64,000 bases of DNA, taken from NCBI RefSeq assembly GCF_031180885.1, contig NZ_JAPSLK010000009.1:119474-183473 (forward strand). The letters are read 5' to 3'. The number at the start of each line of letters is the position of its first letter. The first letter of the stretch is position 1. A model generated the notes under the pieces. It saw only the letters and a program-made list of their open reading frames with translations. It was not told the origin of the DNA and did no database searches. Both the position numbers and the translations under genes were made by a program. This stretch comes from Saccharothrix sp. GTDB taxonomy: Bacteria; Actinomycetota; Actinomycetes; Mycobacteriales; Pseudonocardiaceae. Of this stretch, positions 20,443-28,700 are shown in pieces.

Positions 20443-20826
20443 TCAGTCCTCCTTGGGCATGCTCCAGGCCTCCAGGTGGGCGGCCATGCCGGGGACGTCG
20501 ATCTGTTCCCGGCCCAGGGCGCGGACCAGGTCCAGGGCCTCGTCCTCCTCCGCGTCGATCCACCAGCCGTTGATGTCGCACAGCGTCACCGCCGCGACCC
20601 AGCCCAGCCGCCAGTTGCCCTCGGCGAGTGGACGGGTGCGCACGATCGAGTCGAGCAGGGCCGACGCTTTCAGCCAGAGCGTGTCGTAAGCCTCGACGCC
20701 GAGCACCGTGGCCCGTGGCCGATGCGCTGCGGAATCGAGGAGACCTAAGTCGCGCACGACCAGATCTCCGCCGGTGACGGCGGTCGCCAGCACGAGCAAG
20801 TCGCCGGCGTCGAGGTAGTTGACCAC
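20443..20826 (-). CDS. Doc-like (Fic superfamily) protein lacking the catalytic His
   Basis: Predicted 127 residues from the GTG at 20826 (VVNYLDAGDLLVLATAV). The Doc scaffold is clear: VVRDLGLLDSAAHRPRATVLGVEAYDTLW, then a helix leading to the Fic loop. That loop, normally HxFx(D/N)GNKR, reads R65-P-L-A-E-G-N-W-R here. The catalytic His is Arg and the Lys is Trp. Doc kinases phosphorylate EF-Tu; without the His this copy is probably inactive as such or has changed activity. The frame stays open to an ATG at 21096 next to a LexA box, so a longer SOS-controlled product is possible. A ribbon-helix-helix gene lies 337 bp upstream. Confidence 0.75.
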   Translation of the reverse strand: MVNYLDAGDLLVLATAVTGGDLVVRDLGLLDSAAHRPRATVLGVEAYDTLWLKASALLDSIVRTRPLAEGNWRLGWVAAVTLCDINGWWIDAEEDEALDLVRALGREQIDVPGMAAHLEAWSMPKED

Positions 20827-21163
20827 TGCTTGACGCGCTCCCTGTCCTGAGCGGCGGGGACTTCGGCGCGGCCACGCCTCGTCCGGGATGCCTCCGGCAC
20901 CTCCGACCACCTCAGGTCCGTGTAACCCGACCGCACCGGTGGCGGCGGGGATGGTGTCGACCGCGCGGCGCACCGAGGTGCACGCCGACCGCGGCCCGAT
21001 CTTCAACGGCGCACCATACCGGGGCGGCCGGCGGCGACGGGTGCGTTCGCACCGGACGACGGGGGAACGAAGCGGGTTGCGTCGATTGAGCTGCATGAAC
21101 CCAGACTATCGAACACTTGTTCGAACGTCAGGGCACTTCACTCGATCGGGAATGAATGGAAGT
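20827..21163 (-). other. Spacer between RHH gene and Doc-like gene, with SOS box and possible leaderless start
   Basis: The 337-bp spacer is unusual because Doc toxins normally abut their antitoxin. It contains a perfect LexA box (21109-21124), a TAGTCT -10-like hexamer six nt before an ATG at 21096 that is in frame with the Doc-like gene, and a GGTGCGTTCGCACC palindrome (21040-21053). Codon use in the 90 extra codons is mixed (a rare TTA, several A/T-ending codons near the Doc start), so I treat it as spacer or remnant. Confidence 0.5.
21109..21124. promoter_or_regulatory. SOS (LexA) box TCGAACACTTGTTCGA
   Basis: Exact match to the actinobacterial LexA consensus TCGAAC-N4-GTTCGA. On the minus strand it is followed at once by TAGTCT and, six nt later, an ATG in frame with the Doc-like gene. 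It would place that transcript under DNA-damage control. Confidence 0.8.
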
Positions 21164-21370
21164 TCAGGCCGACCCGAGCCGGTCCAGCAACCCCCGGTAC
21201 TTCGGCAGCACCCGCCCGAGGACCTCGGACAACTGCTCCTCCTTCTGCAACCTGGCCCACCGCTCGGCCAGCGCCAGCCGCACGACCTCCTGCTTCGACC
21301 GGCCCTCAGCCGCGGCGAGCTCGTCGAGCCGCCGGTTCTCCTCGTCGCTCAGACGCAGGGTCATCGCCAT
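21164..21370 (-). CDS. Ribbon-helix-helix (CopG/Arc-type) antitoxin-like protein
   Basis: Predicted 68 residues. The N-terminal strand TLRLSDEENRRLDELAAAEGRSKQEVVRLAL is the RHH DNA-binding fold, and a charged C-terminal tail (about 40-68) could be the toxin-binding arm. RHH proteins of this kind usually precede doc genes and repress their own operon. Here the Doc-like gene is the next one on the same strand but 337 bp away. Starts at 21370 (MAMTLRL) or 21364 are both possible; no strong ribosome-binding site is seen. Divergent from the TetR gene. Confidence 0.8.
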   Translation of the reverse strand: MAMTLRLSDEENRRLDELAAAEGRSKQEVVRLALAERWARLQKEEQLSEVLGRVLPKYRGLLDRLGSA

Positions 21371-21444
21371 GTCCAGCACGGTACCAACCTGATACCACAC
21401 TGGCTAGAGCGGGTTTTATAACACTGTTGCGATAGAATGTCGGG

Positions 21445-22041
21445 GTGCCACGACCGAAGACCCACGACGACGCCCTCCGCGTCCGCCTCCTGGACCGGGC
21501 CGGCGAGCTGCTGTCCACCGAAGGACCGGGCGCTTTGAGCTTGCGCAGGCTCGCGGCGGATGTCAACACGTCAACCACGGCGGTGTACTCGCTTTTCGGC
21601 GGCAAACCGGCACTCCTGGACGCCCTCTACGAGGAGGCCTTCCGGCGCTTCGGCGACCGGCTCGCGGCGCTGCCGGAAACCGACGACCCCGTCGAGGACA
21701 TCGTCCGGATCGGCCTGACCTACCGGGACAGCGCCCTCGCCGATCCCCAGTTCTACCTGGTCATGTTCAGCAAGGTCGTCCCGAACTTCACCCCGTCGGA
21801 GGAAACCAACGCCGCCGCGGCCGAGACGTTCACGCCGCTGGTCGCCAACGTCGGCCGGGCGGTGGACCAGGGGCTGTTCGTGGACGCACCGCTGGAGCAC
21901 ATCGCGCTGGCCATGTGGGGCATGGTGCACGGCCTGGTGAGCCTGGAGCTGAACGGCAACCTGCCGCCGGGCGTGGAGATCGCCCCAGCCTACGAGCGCG
22001 CGATCCGGGCCCACATCGACGGCTGGCGCAAGCGGTTCTGA
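21445..22041 (+). CDS. TetR-family transcriptional regulator
   Basis: Predicted 198 residues. The N-terminal TetR HTH is clear (ALRVRLLDRAGELLSTEGPG, LSLRRLAADVNTSTTAVYSLFGGKPALLDALYEEAFRRF). The ligand-binding domain ends with the TetR_C WHG-like segment (DAPLEHIALAMWGMVHGLVSLEL). The GTG start lies six nt after TAGAAT, so the transcript is probably leaderless. The AT-rich stretch TTTTATAACACTGTTGCGATAG just upstream is the likely promoter-operator. The regulated gene and ligand are unknown; neighbours are the RHH gene (divergent) and a chitinase (convergent). Confidence 0.92.
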   Translation: MPRPKTHDDALRVRLLDRAGELLSTEGPGALSLRRLAADVNTSTTAVYSLFGGKPALLDALYEEAFRRFGDRLAALPETDDPVEDIVRIGLTYRDSALADPQFYLVMFSKVVPNFTPSEETNAAAAETFTPLVANVGRAVDQGLFVDAPLEHIALAMWGMVHGLVSLELNGNLPPGVEIAPAYERAIRAHIDGWRKRF

Positions 22042-22176
22042 GGGAAGACGAGTTCCGACGCGCGGGCCGCGAAGGGCGAGGGCGGGTGTCGGGCGCGCGG
22101 GTTGCGCTGGGCGAGGGCGGGGGCCGAACGCCGGGCGCGCGGGCGGGGTGGGTGCGGGACGAGCGGGAAGAGGGGT

Positions 22177-22218
22177 GGGGTCCGGGGAGGAGGCCGCCGC
22201 GAAACCTCCCCGGACCCC
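22177..22218. terminator. Bidirectional hairpin terminator between tetR and chitinase
   Basis: GGGGTCCGGGGAGG pairs perfectly with CCTCCCCGGACCCC across a 14-nt loop. It lies between two convergent genes and has no U-tract, as is usual in high-GC actinobacteria. Confidence 0.8.
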
Positions 22219-22235
22219 CCGGTGGGCCGTCCCGG

Positions 22236-23513
22236 TCAGGACAGCCCGTCTCGGAGGGCGCGGATGAGTTCGCCGTCGGCGGTGTCGCCGTCCAGCGACC
22301 AGATCATCGCGCCACCCAGCCGGCGTTCGGCCACGTAACGACCCTTGCGCTTCATCTCCACCGGGTCGTCCCACGTCCAGAACGTCGTGCCGTCGAACAG
22401 CCACGCGTGCCCGGCCTTCGGGTCGCGGTGCACGGTGAACTTGCCCAGCTGCGCCTTGAGGATCCGGTAGTCCTCGTACCCGGCCTCATGAGTCGCGGGC
22501 GCCGGACCGGTCGCGGGCTGGAACAGGCCGTTGTTCTCGTTGCGCACACCCGTCCAGCCGCGGCTGTAGAACGGCACGCCGAGCACGGTCTTGCTCCGCG
22601 GCGCACCCCGCCGCAGGTAGTGGTCGATCGCGACCTGGGTGCTGAACTTCGGCGTCGTCGGGTCGGCCGCGGGCGTGCGCAGGGCGGACTGCTGGTTGGT
22701 CAGCGGGTCCCACGCGCCGTGGTAGTCGTAGCCCTGGATGGTCGCGAACGTCAGCAGCGAGAACACCTTCGGGATCTCGAAGCCGCGGTCGGCCTGCGCC
22801 GGGTCGGCGGGCAGGAACGCGGTCAGGTCGTAGCGCTTGCCCGTCCGCCAGCTCAGGCCGGTGAGCTGCTTGCGGTACTCCACCAGCAAAGCCGTGAAGT
22901 TCTCGCGGTCCTCGGGGCGGACGACGTTGCCGGGCGCGCCGGGGCTCGCGGGCCACTCCCAGTCGAGGTCGATGCCGTCGAACACGCCCGCCGCCGCGCC
23001 GGGAGCGGCGCCGACGAGGTTGCCCTTGAGCCACAGGTCGATGCACGACTTCACGTGCGCCGCACGGGATTCCGGCGTGAGCGCCGCGTCGGAGAAGTGC
23101 TTCGATCCGGTCCAGCCGCCGAGCGAGATGTTGACCCGCAGCTTCGGGTACTTCGCCTTGAGCTGCTTGAGCTGGTTGAGGTTCCCCAGCAGCGGCTGCC
23201 CGGCCTCGTCGGCCTTGCCGTTCACGCTCTGCTCCGCGGAGAACGGCCGCTGGTAGTCCGCCCACGGGTCGGAGCTGACGCACTTGCCGGTCTCGTCGAG
23301 GAAGCCGAACGCGTAGTTCAGGTGGGTGAGCCTGGGCGCGGTGCCGTTGTCGACCAGGTTCTTCACCAGGAAGTTCCGGCCGTAGCCCGCCCAGTTCGTG
23401 TAGTAGCCGACCGTCCGCACGCCGTCCCGGTCGTGCGCCGCGGCGTGCGGCGCGAGCGACACCGTGAGCGCGGACGCCAGGAGGGCGGGGAGCACCCATC
23501 TCCTGCTCGACAT
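22236..23513 (-). CDS. Secreted glycoside hydrolase family 18 chitinase
   Basis: Predicted 425 residues. Residues 1-26 form a Sec-type signal peptide (VLPALLASALTVSLAPHAAA). The GH18 barrel follows: YYTNWAGYGRNF, LNISLGG-type strand NISLGGWTGSKHFSDA, and the catalytic D179GIDLDWE186 with Glu186 as acid/base. Later barrel strands include VLGVPFYSRGW and the end GGAMIWSLDGD. It cleaves chitin outside the cell by substrate-assisted catalysis. No carbohydrate-binding module is attached. Two DasR-type operators lie 32-70 bp upstream of the start, indicating control by N-acetylglucosamine supply. Confidence 0.95.
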   Translation of the reverse strand: MSSRRWVLPALLASALTVSLAPHAAAHDRDGVRTVGYYTNWAGYGRNFLVKNLVDNGTAPRLTHLNYAFGFLDETGKCVSSDPWADYQRPFSAEQSVNGKADEAGQPLLGNLNQLKQLKAKYPKLRVNISLGGWTGSKHFSDAALTPESRAAHVKSCIDLWLKGNLVGAAPGAAAGVFDGIDLDWEWPASPGAPGNVVRPEDRENFTALLVEYRKQLTGLSWRTGKRYDLTAFLPADPAQADRGFEIPKVFSLLTFATIQGYDYHGAWDPLTNQQSALRTPAADPTTPKFSTQVAIDHYLRRGAPRSKTVLGVPFYSRGWTGVRNENNGLFQPATGPAPATHEAGYEDYRILKAQLGKFTVHRDPKAGHAWLFDGTTFWTWDDPVEMKRKGRYVAERRLGGAMIWSLDGDTADGELIRALRDGLS

Positions 23514-23544
23514 GCTTCTCCTCGCGGGTGGAGGCGGCGGTTGT

Positions 23545-23558
23545 GTGGTCCAGACCAC
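23545..23558. promoter_or_regulatory. DasR-type operator (dre) 1, GTGGTCCAGACCAC
   Basis: Close match to the dre consensus (A(C/G)TGGTCTAGACCA(G/C)T) with perfect 6-bp arms, 32 bp upstream of the chitinase start. DasR is the GntR-family GlcNAc-responsive regulator of chitin use in actinomycetes. Confidence 0.8.
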
Positions 23559-23566
23559 GGTAGGAC

Positions 23567-23582
23567 TGAGGTCTAGACCACC
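23567..23582. promoter_or_regulatory. DasR-type operator (dre) 2, TGAGGTCTAGACCACC
   Basis: Contains the perfect palindromic dre core GGTCTAGACC, 24-25 bp centre-to-centre from operator 1. The two sites likely bind DasR dimers over the chitinase promoter. Confidence 0.8.
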
Positions 23583-23649
23583 TCTACGGCCGTTCGGCCG
23601 AATCCGGTCATCCCGACCACTTCCGCTTCGGCTCACCGTTCACAGTTGT

Positions 23650-23713
23650 TGCAAAAGTTTGCATGTGCGCCAAGGGCGTCGGGCGCGCTAGCGTGCTCGT
23701 GTTCAAACTTGAA
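23650..23713. promoter_or_regulatory. Two palindromes upstream of the NmrA-like gene
   Basis: TGCAAAAGTTTGCA (23650-23663) and TTCAAACTTGAA (23702-23713) are perfect-armed inverted repeats in the chitinase/NmrA-like intergenic region. The second is 23 bp from the GTG and could be an operator for a winged-helix repressor. The first could serve either divergent gene. No cognate regulator is adjacent. Confidence 0.45.
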
Positions 23714-23736
23714 TACCCGATCCACGAGGGGGAACG

Positions 23737-24579
23737 GTGACGATCCTGGTGACCGGCGCGACGGGCAACGTCGGCAGGCACGTGGTGGCGCAACTGGCGA
23801 AGGAGGGGGTCGAGTTCCGGGCGTTGAGCCGCAACCCGGACAAAGCGGGCTTCCCGGCCGGCGTCGAGACTGTGAAAGGCGACCTCGCCCGGCCGGAGGA
23901 ACTACCGCTGGACGGCATGACGGCGGTGTTCCTGCTGGCCGTGCTGGAGTCCGAGGACGCGGCCGGCCTGGCGACCGCCCTGCTGGACCGCGCCCGGGAC
24001 CTGCGGCGGGTGGTGTTCCTGTCCAGCGACGCGGTGACCACGCAACGGCCGGGGAGCTACGAACTGCACGAGTCGGTGGAGAAGGCGATCGAGGCGTCCG
24101 GCAAGGAGTGGACGCACGTGCGGCCCGGCGAGTTCATGTCCAACAAGCTCATCTGGGCGCGGAGCATCAAGGAGGAGAACGTCGTCCGGCACGCCTACCC
24201 GGACGCGCCCGGATCACCCGTGCACGAGGCGGACATCGCGGAGGTGGCGGTCAAGGCCCTGCTGGAGGACGGCCACGCGGGCAAGGCGTACCCGTTGAGC
24301 GGACCGGAACTGCTGACCCTCCGGCAGCAGGCGGCGGCGATCGGCAAGGGGCTGGGCCGGGAGATTCGCTTCGAGGCGCTGACCTACGGGCAGGCACGGG
24401 CCTCGCTGATCCGGGACGTGGGCCTGCCGTACGACGTGGCGGAGTACATCCTCGGTTACCACGCGCAGTTCAACGAGGAGCCGCCGGCGGTGTGGCCGAC
24501 GTTCGAGGAGGTCGTGGGCCGGCGCGGCCGGACGCTCACCGAGTGGGCCGCAGACCACGCCGCCGAACTCCGGCCCTGA
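23737..24579 (+). CDS. NmrA-like atypical short-chain dehydrogenase (NAD(P)H-binding)
   Basis: Predicted 280 residues. The Rossmann nucleotide loop is at the very N terminus (TILVTGATGNVGRHVVAQL). Arg in ALSRNPDKAGF suggests NADPH preference, and the sequence continues with GDLARPEELPLDGM and VVFLSSDAV. No YxxxK active-site pair is obvious, so it may be a redox-sensing or quinone-reducing member of the NmrA/QOR2 group. GAGGGGGAACG precedes the GTG start. A strong hairpin terminator follows 7 bp after the stop. Confidence 0.9.
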   Translation: MTILVTGATGNVGRHVVAQLAKEGVEFRALSRNPDKAGFPAGVETVKGDLARPEELPLDGMTAVFLLAVLESEDAAGLATALLDRARDLRRVVFLSSDAVTTQRPGSYELHESVEKAIEASGKEWTHVRPGEFMSNKLIWARSIKEENVVRHAYPDAPGSPVHEADIAEVAVKALLEDGHAGKAYPLSGPELLTLRQQAAAIGKGLGREIRFEALTYGQARASLIRDVGLPYDVAEYILGYHAQFNEEPPAVWPTFEEVVGRRGRTLTEWAADHAAELRP

Positions 24580-24586
24580 ATCCGAA

Positions 24587-24620
24587 CTGGTCGCGCCCCG
24601 ACTAGAAGGGGCGCGACCAG
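24587..24620. terminator. Bidirectional hairpin terminator (13-bp stem) between NmrA-like gene and upp
   Basis: CTGGTCGCGCCCC and GGGGCGCGACCAG pair perfectly across an 8-nt loop, between the ends of two convergent genes. Confidence 0.88.
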
Positions 24621-24626
24621 CGCGGG

Positions 24627-25250
24627 TCAGACCGCGCCGTACTGGCGGTCGCCGGCGTCGCCCAAGCCGGGGACGATGAACCCGGAGTCGTTCAGGCGTT
24701 CGTCGACGCTGGCGGTCACCAGGCGGACCGGCAGGCCCGACTCCTTCAGGTGCTGGATGCCCTCGGGCGCGGCCAGTGCGCACACCGCCGTCACGTCCGT
24801 CGCACCCCGGTCGGTCAGCAGGCGGATCGTGTAGGCCATGGAACCGCCGGTCGCGAGCATCGGGTCCAGGACGAACACCGGTCGACCCGCCAGGGACTCC
24901 GGCAGGGACTCCATGTACGGGGTCGGCTGCAACGTCTCCTCGTCGCGGGCCAGGCCCACGAACCCCATCTGGGCCTCGGGGATGAGCTTGTGGGCCTGGT
25001 CGGCCATCCCGAGGCCCGCGCGCAGCACCGGGACCAGCAGCGGCGGGTTGGCCAGGCGGTAGCCGGTGGTGCGGGCGACCGGGGTGTGGACGCGCTCCTC
25101 GGCGACCGGGGCGTTCCGCGTGGCCTCGTAGACCAGCATCACGGTGAGTTCGTGCAGGGCGGCGCGGAAGGCGGCGTTGTCGGTGCGCGCGTCGCGCATC
25201 GTGGTGAGCCGGGCCCTGGCCAGGGGGTGATCGACGACGAGGACGTCCAT
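24627..25250 (-). CDS. upp: Uracil phosphoribosyltransferase
   Basis: Predicted 207 residues, typical for Upp. It converts uracil plus PRPP to UMP for pyrimidine salvage. The PRPP-binding motif is [18 protein letters not shown], the [26 protein letters not shown] segment is characteristic, and the uracil-binding C terminus reads [17 protein letters not shown]. It is divergent, by 30 bp, from a broken protease-like gene. In mycobacteria upp sits between pmmB and add, as here once the accessory blocks are disregarded. Confidence 0.97.
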   Translation of the reverse strand: MDVLVVDHPLARARLTTMRDARTDNAAFRAALHELTVMLVYEATRNAPVAEERVHTPVARTTGYRLANPPLLVPVLRAGLGMADQAHKLIPEAQMGFVGLARDEETLQPTPYMESLPESLAGRPVFVLDPMLATGGSMAYTIRLLTDRGATDVTAVCALAAPEGIQHLKESGLPVRLVTASVDERLNDSGFIVPGLGDAGDRQYGAV

Positions 25251-25279
25251 GGTCAGACAGTATGTGGTACAGGTAGGCG

Positions 25280-25641
25280 GTGCCCGACGGCTCCTCACCG
25301 CCCTCCGTGGCCCGGTTCGTGGACGGCTCGGGGCACACCGTCGGCGCGGGCGTGGTGCTGAGCCGCACGCACGTGGTCACCTGCGCGCACGTGGTCAACC
25401 TCGCGGCCGGGCTCGACCCGCACGCGCAGACCCGGCCGACGGTGACCGTGCGGGTCGAGTTCCCGGTGCGGCGGCGGTGGCCGAGGCGGCGTCGTGGACC
25501 CCTCCCCCGCAGCGCGAAGGGCTCCCCGGCGGAGACCTGGCGGTGCTGTCGTCCGCCGCGCCGGACGGGGTCGAGCCGGCCCACCTGATCGCCACCCCGC
25601 CCCGGCCGGGCGGCCCGGTGGACGTGTTCGGCTTCCCCTGA
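25280..25641 (+). pseudogene. Truncated, frameshifted copy of the trypsin-like head of the 25.8-kb NACHT protein
   Basis: The GTG at 25280 opens a frame matching the start of the large gene downstream ([23 protein letters not shown] with the catalytic His). The upstream 20 bp (TGTGGTACAGGTAGGCG) is also nearly identical to that preceding the large gene. Around 25460-25500 the frame shifts: the continuation (ASWTPPPQREGLPGGDLAVL, then PGGPVDVFGFP, stop at 25641) lies in a different frame. The catalytic Ser region is absent. Between 25642 and 25760 another coding scrap (LAELSYLRVSKPREGGG) precedes a stop. I read this as the remnant of a second, mostly deleted family member. Confidence 0.7.
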
Positions 25642-25778
25642 GACCGGCCGGAGGCGACCCGGGGTCGCGCACCCGACCGCGACCGTGACGCCCTCGCGGA
25701 GCTGTCCTACCTGCGGGTGTCCAAGCCCCGGGAGGGCGGTGGGCCGGGGTTCGTCGGCTGATGTGGTACAGGTAGGCG

Positions 25779-28700
25779 ATGTCCGCCGGTTCGCTGCCGC
25801 CCTCCGTCGTCCGGTTCACCCGTGGCGGCGGGATCGTGGGGCTCGGGGTGCTGGTCGGTGGGCGCGAGATCGTCACGTGTGCGCACGTCGTCAACCTCGC
25901 GCTCGGGCGGGACAAGCTTGACGCGGAACGGCCCGAGCGGGTCGAGGTTCAGGTCGGAGAGCGCACTTTCGAGGCGCGGGTCGAGCAGTGGGTGCCGCCG
26001 CCGGCGCGGGAAGGTGCGCCGGGTGACGACGTCGCGGGGCTTCGGCTCGACGACCCGGCACCGGTCGAACCCGCCCGGCTGATCACCACGCTGCCGGGTA
26101 TCGGGCAGGAGGTCCGGATCTTCGGCTACCCGGGGAAACCGGTGCGGCCCAACGGGTCCTGGGTGACCGCCGTCGTCCGCGGCGAGGTGGACGGCGGGCT
26201 GGTGCAGTTGGACTCCGCGTCCGCGATCCAGGTCCAGCCCGGCTACAGCGGCAGCCCGGTGTGGGACGTCGCGAGCGGCCGGGTGATCGGGATCGTCGCC
26301 ACCGCCGGGCGCAACGCGGCCGACAGCTACGCCGTGGGCGCGGACCGGTTGCGACAGGTGTGGCCCGAGGTGCTGGACCGGCGCCGGCGGTGGCACGTCG
26401 AGAACGGGCTGGAGCACCTGACCGTCCTGCAACCGGCCGGGCCTCGGTTCGGCGGCGAACCGCCGGTCGACGGGCTGTTCGACGACGTGGCCGACGTGCG
26501 CCCGGACCTCGTGGTCGTCGCCGGGGACCTCACCGCGCACGGGTTGCGCACCGAGTTCGAGCAGGCGTTCGCGTGGCTGGACGGGCTGGCCGAGGCGGTC
26601 GAACTGCCGCGCGACCGGGTGGTGGTCGTGCCGGGCACCCACGACGTCAACCGCAAGGCGTGTCAGGCGTACTTCCTGCGCATGGAGGCGGAGGAGCGCG
26701 AGCCGCTGCCGCCGTACTGGGCGAAGTGGGAGCAGTACGCCGAGGCCTTCCAGCGCTTCTACCGGGACGTGCCGGTCGCGTTCACCGCCGACGAGCCGTG
26801 GTCGCTGTTCGCGGTGCCGGAGTTGGCGGTCGCGGTGGCCGGGTTCAACTCCACCATGGCCGACAGCCACCTCGGCGACGCGCGGCCGGAGTTCGGCGAC
26901 GAGCAGGTCACCCGGCTGTCCCGGGGGCTCGACGAGTACCGGGACCGGGGCTGGTTCCGCATCGGCGTGGCCGACCGGTGGGCTGTGCCGCGGCTGGGCC
27001 TCCCCCGGCACAGCCTGCACGTGACGCTGGACGGCTCGCTCGCCGCGGGCTCCTACGAGGTCATGCGGATCGACTCGACCGGTGTCGACCGCCGGACCAG
27101 GCTGGTCGCGGAGGACCGCTGGGTCCGGCACGACCGAACCGACATGTTCTGGTCGTCGGCCGAGAAGACCTTCGGCAACGCCGAGGGGCAACGCCGGCGC
27201 ACCGAGGTCCGGCACGCGGACGGGTTCTTCGAGCGGGTCCTCGACGCGACGAAGGTGGACCGGCCCGGCGCGACCGTGACGCCGAACCGGGAGAACTCCT
27301 ACCTGCGGGTCACCGAGCGGCGGCCCGGTGGCGGGGTCGAGCAGTGGCCGGTGTTCGTGACCGAGGGCGCGGTGACCCGTGAAGTGCTCGACGGGTTCCG
27401 GGACATCCACCTGCGCTTCGCCGAGCAGGCCCCGCAGACCCGCTCGGAACTGGTCCACGGCGGCCCGCCCGCGCCCGCGGACGTGGTGGCGCACGCGTTG
27501 AGCCTGGGCATCCGGGTCCGCAGCTGGATCGACTACCAGGGCCTGGTGGACCTGCGGGCGCTGGAGGAGCGGCAGCGGCGGGCGCTCGCCGAGGACGTGG
27601 TCTACCCGCCGGAGCTGTACGTGCCGCAGCGCTACCGCGAGCTGGGGCGGTTGCGGGCGGGAGAGGAGCAGGTCGACCTGCTGGACCGGGTGGTGCGGTG
27701 GCTGTCCGCGGACTCGGCGCGGTTCGTCATGGTGCTGGGCGACTTCGGGCGCGGGAAGTCGTTCCTGCTGCGGCAGTTGGCGCGCGTGCTGCCCGCCCGG
27801 CTGCGCGGCCTCACGCCCGTGCTGATCGAGCTGCGCAGCCTGGAGAAGGCCCCGTCGCTGGACACCCTGCTGGTCCAGCACCTGTCCCGGGCCGGGGTCG
27901 AGGAGATCAGCGCGCCCAAGCTCAAGTACATGATCGACAGCGGCCGGGTGGCGCTGCTGTTCGACGGCTTCGACGAGCTGGAACTGCGGGTCGGCTACGA
28001 CAACGCCACCGACTACCTGCGCGTCCTGCTGCAACGCGTGGACGACCGGGCGAAGGTCGTGCTGACCAGCCGCACCCAGCACTTCCGGCTGACCAGCGAC
28101 GTGCTCAACGTGCTGGGCGAGCAGGTCACCTCGATGACGTCGAGCCGGGTGGCGCTGCTGGAGGACTTCACCGACGAGCAGATCCTGGACTTCCTCACCC
28201 GCCACTACCGCGGCGACGCCGACCGCGCCCGCGCCCGGTTCGCGTTGCTCGGGGACGTCCGCGACCTGCTCGGCCTGTCCCGCAACCCGCGCATGCTGTC
28301 GTTCATCGCCGACCTGGACGAGCAGCGGCTCCGGGAGGTCGAGCGGCAGGAGGGGCGGATCAGCGCGGCGGAGCTGTACCGGGAACTGGTGGACCACTGG
28401 CTGGTCAAGGAGACCGACCGGCAGCGCCACCGGTCGGGCCTGCCGTCGCTGACCGAGCGGGAGCGCCTGGACGTCTGCACCACCCTGGCGCTGCGGTTGT
28501 GGGCGACCACCGCGTCCGCGATCCGCGAGTCGGACCTGGGGGCGGCGGCGGAAACGCTGGCCCTGCTCACCGAAGGCGGGTACTCGCTGGCGCAGGCCCA
28601 ACACGCCGTCGGCTCCGGGACGCTGCTGGTGCACACCGACGACGGGTTCGGGTTCGTGCACCAGTCGGTGATGGAGTGGCTCGTCGCGAACGCCGCCGCA

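Noticed and set aside
19568..20875. Long Ala/Pro/Arg-rich minus-strand frames between the peptide operon and the Doc-like gene
   Set aside because: Low-complexity repeats; stop codons are absent only because of composition.
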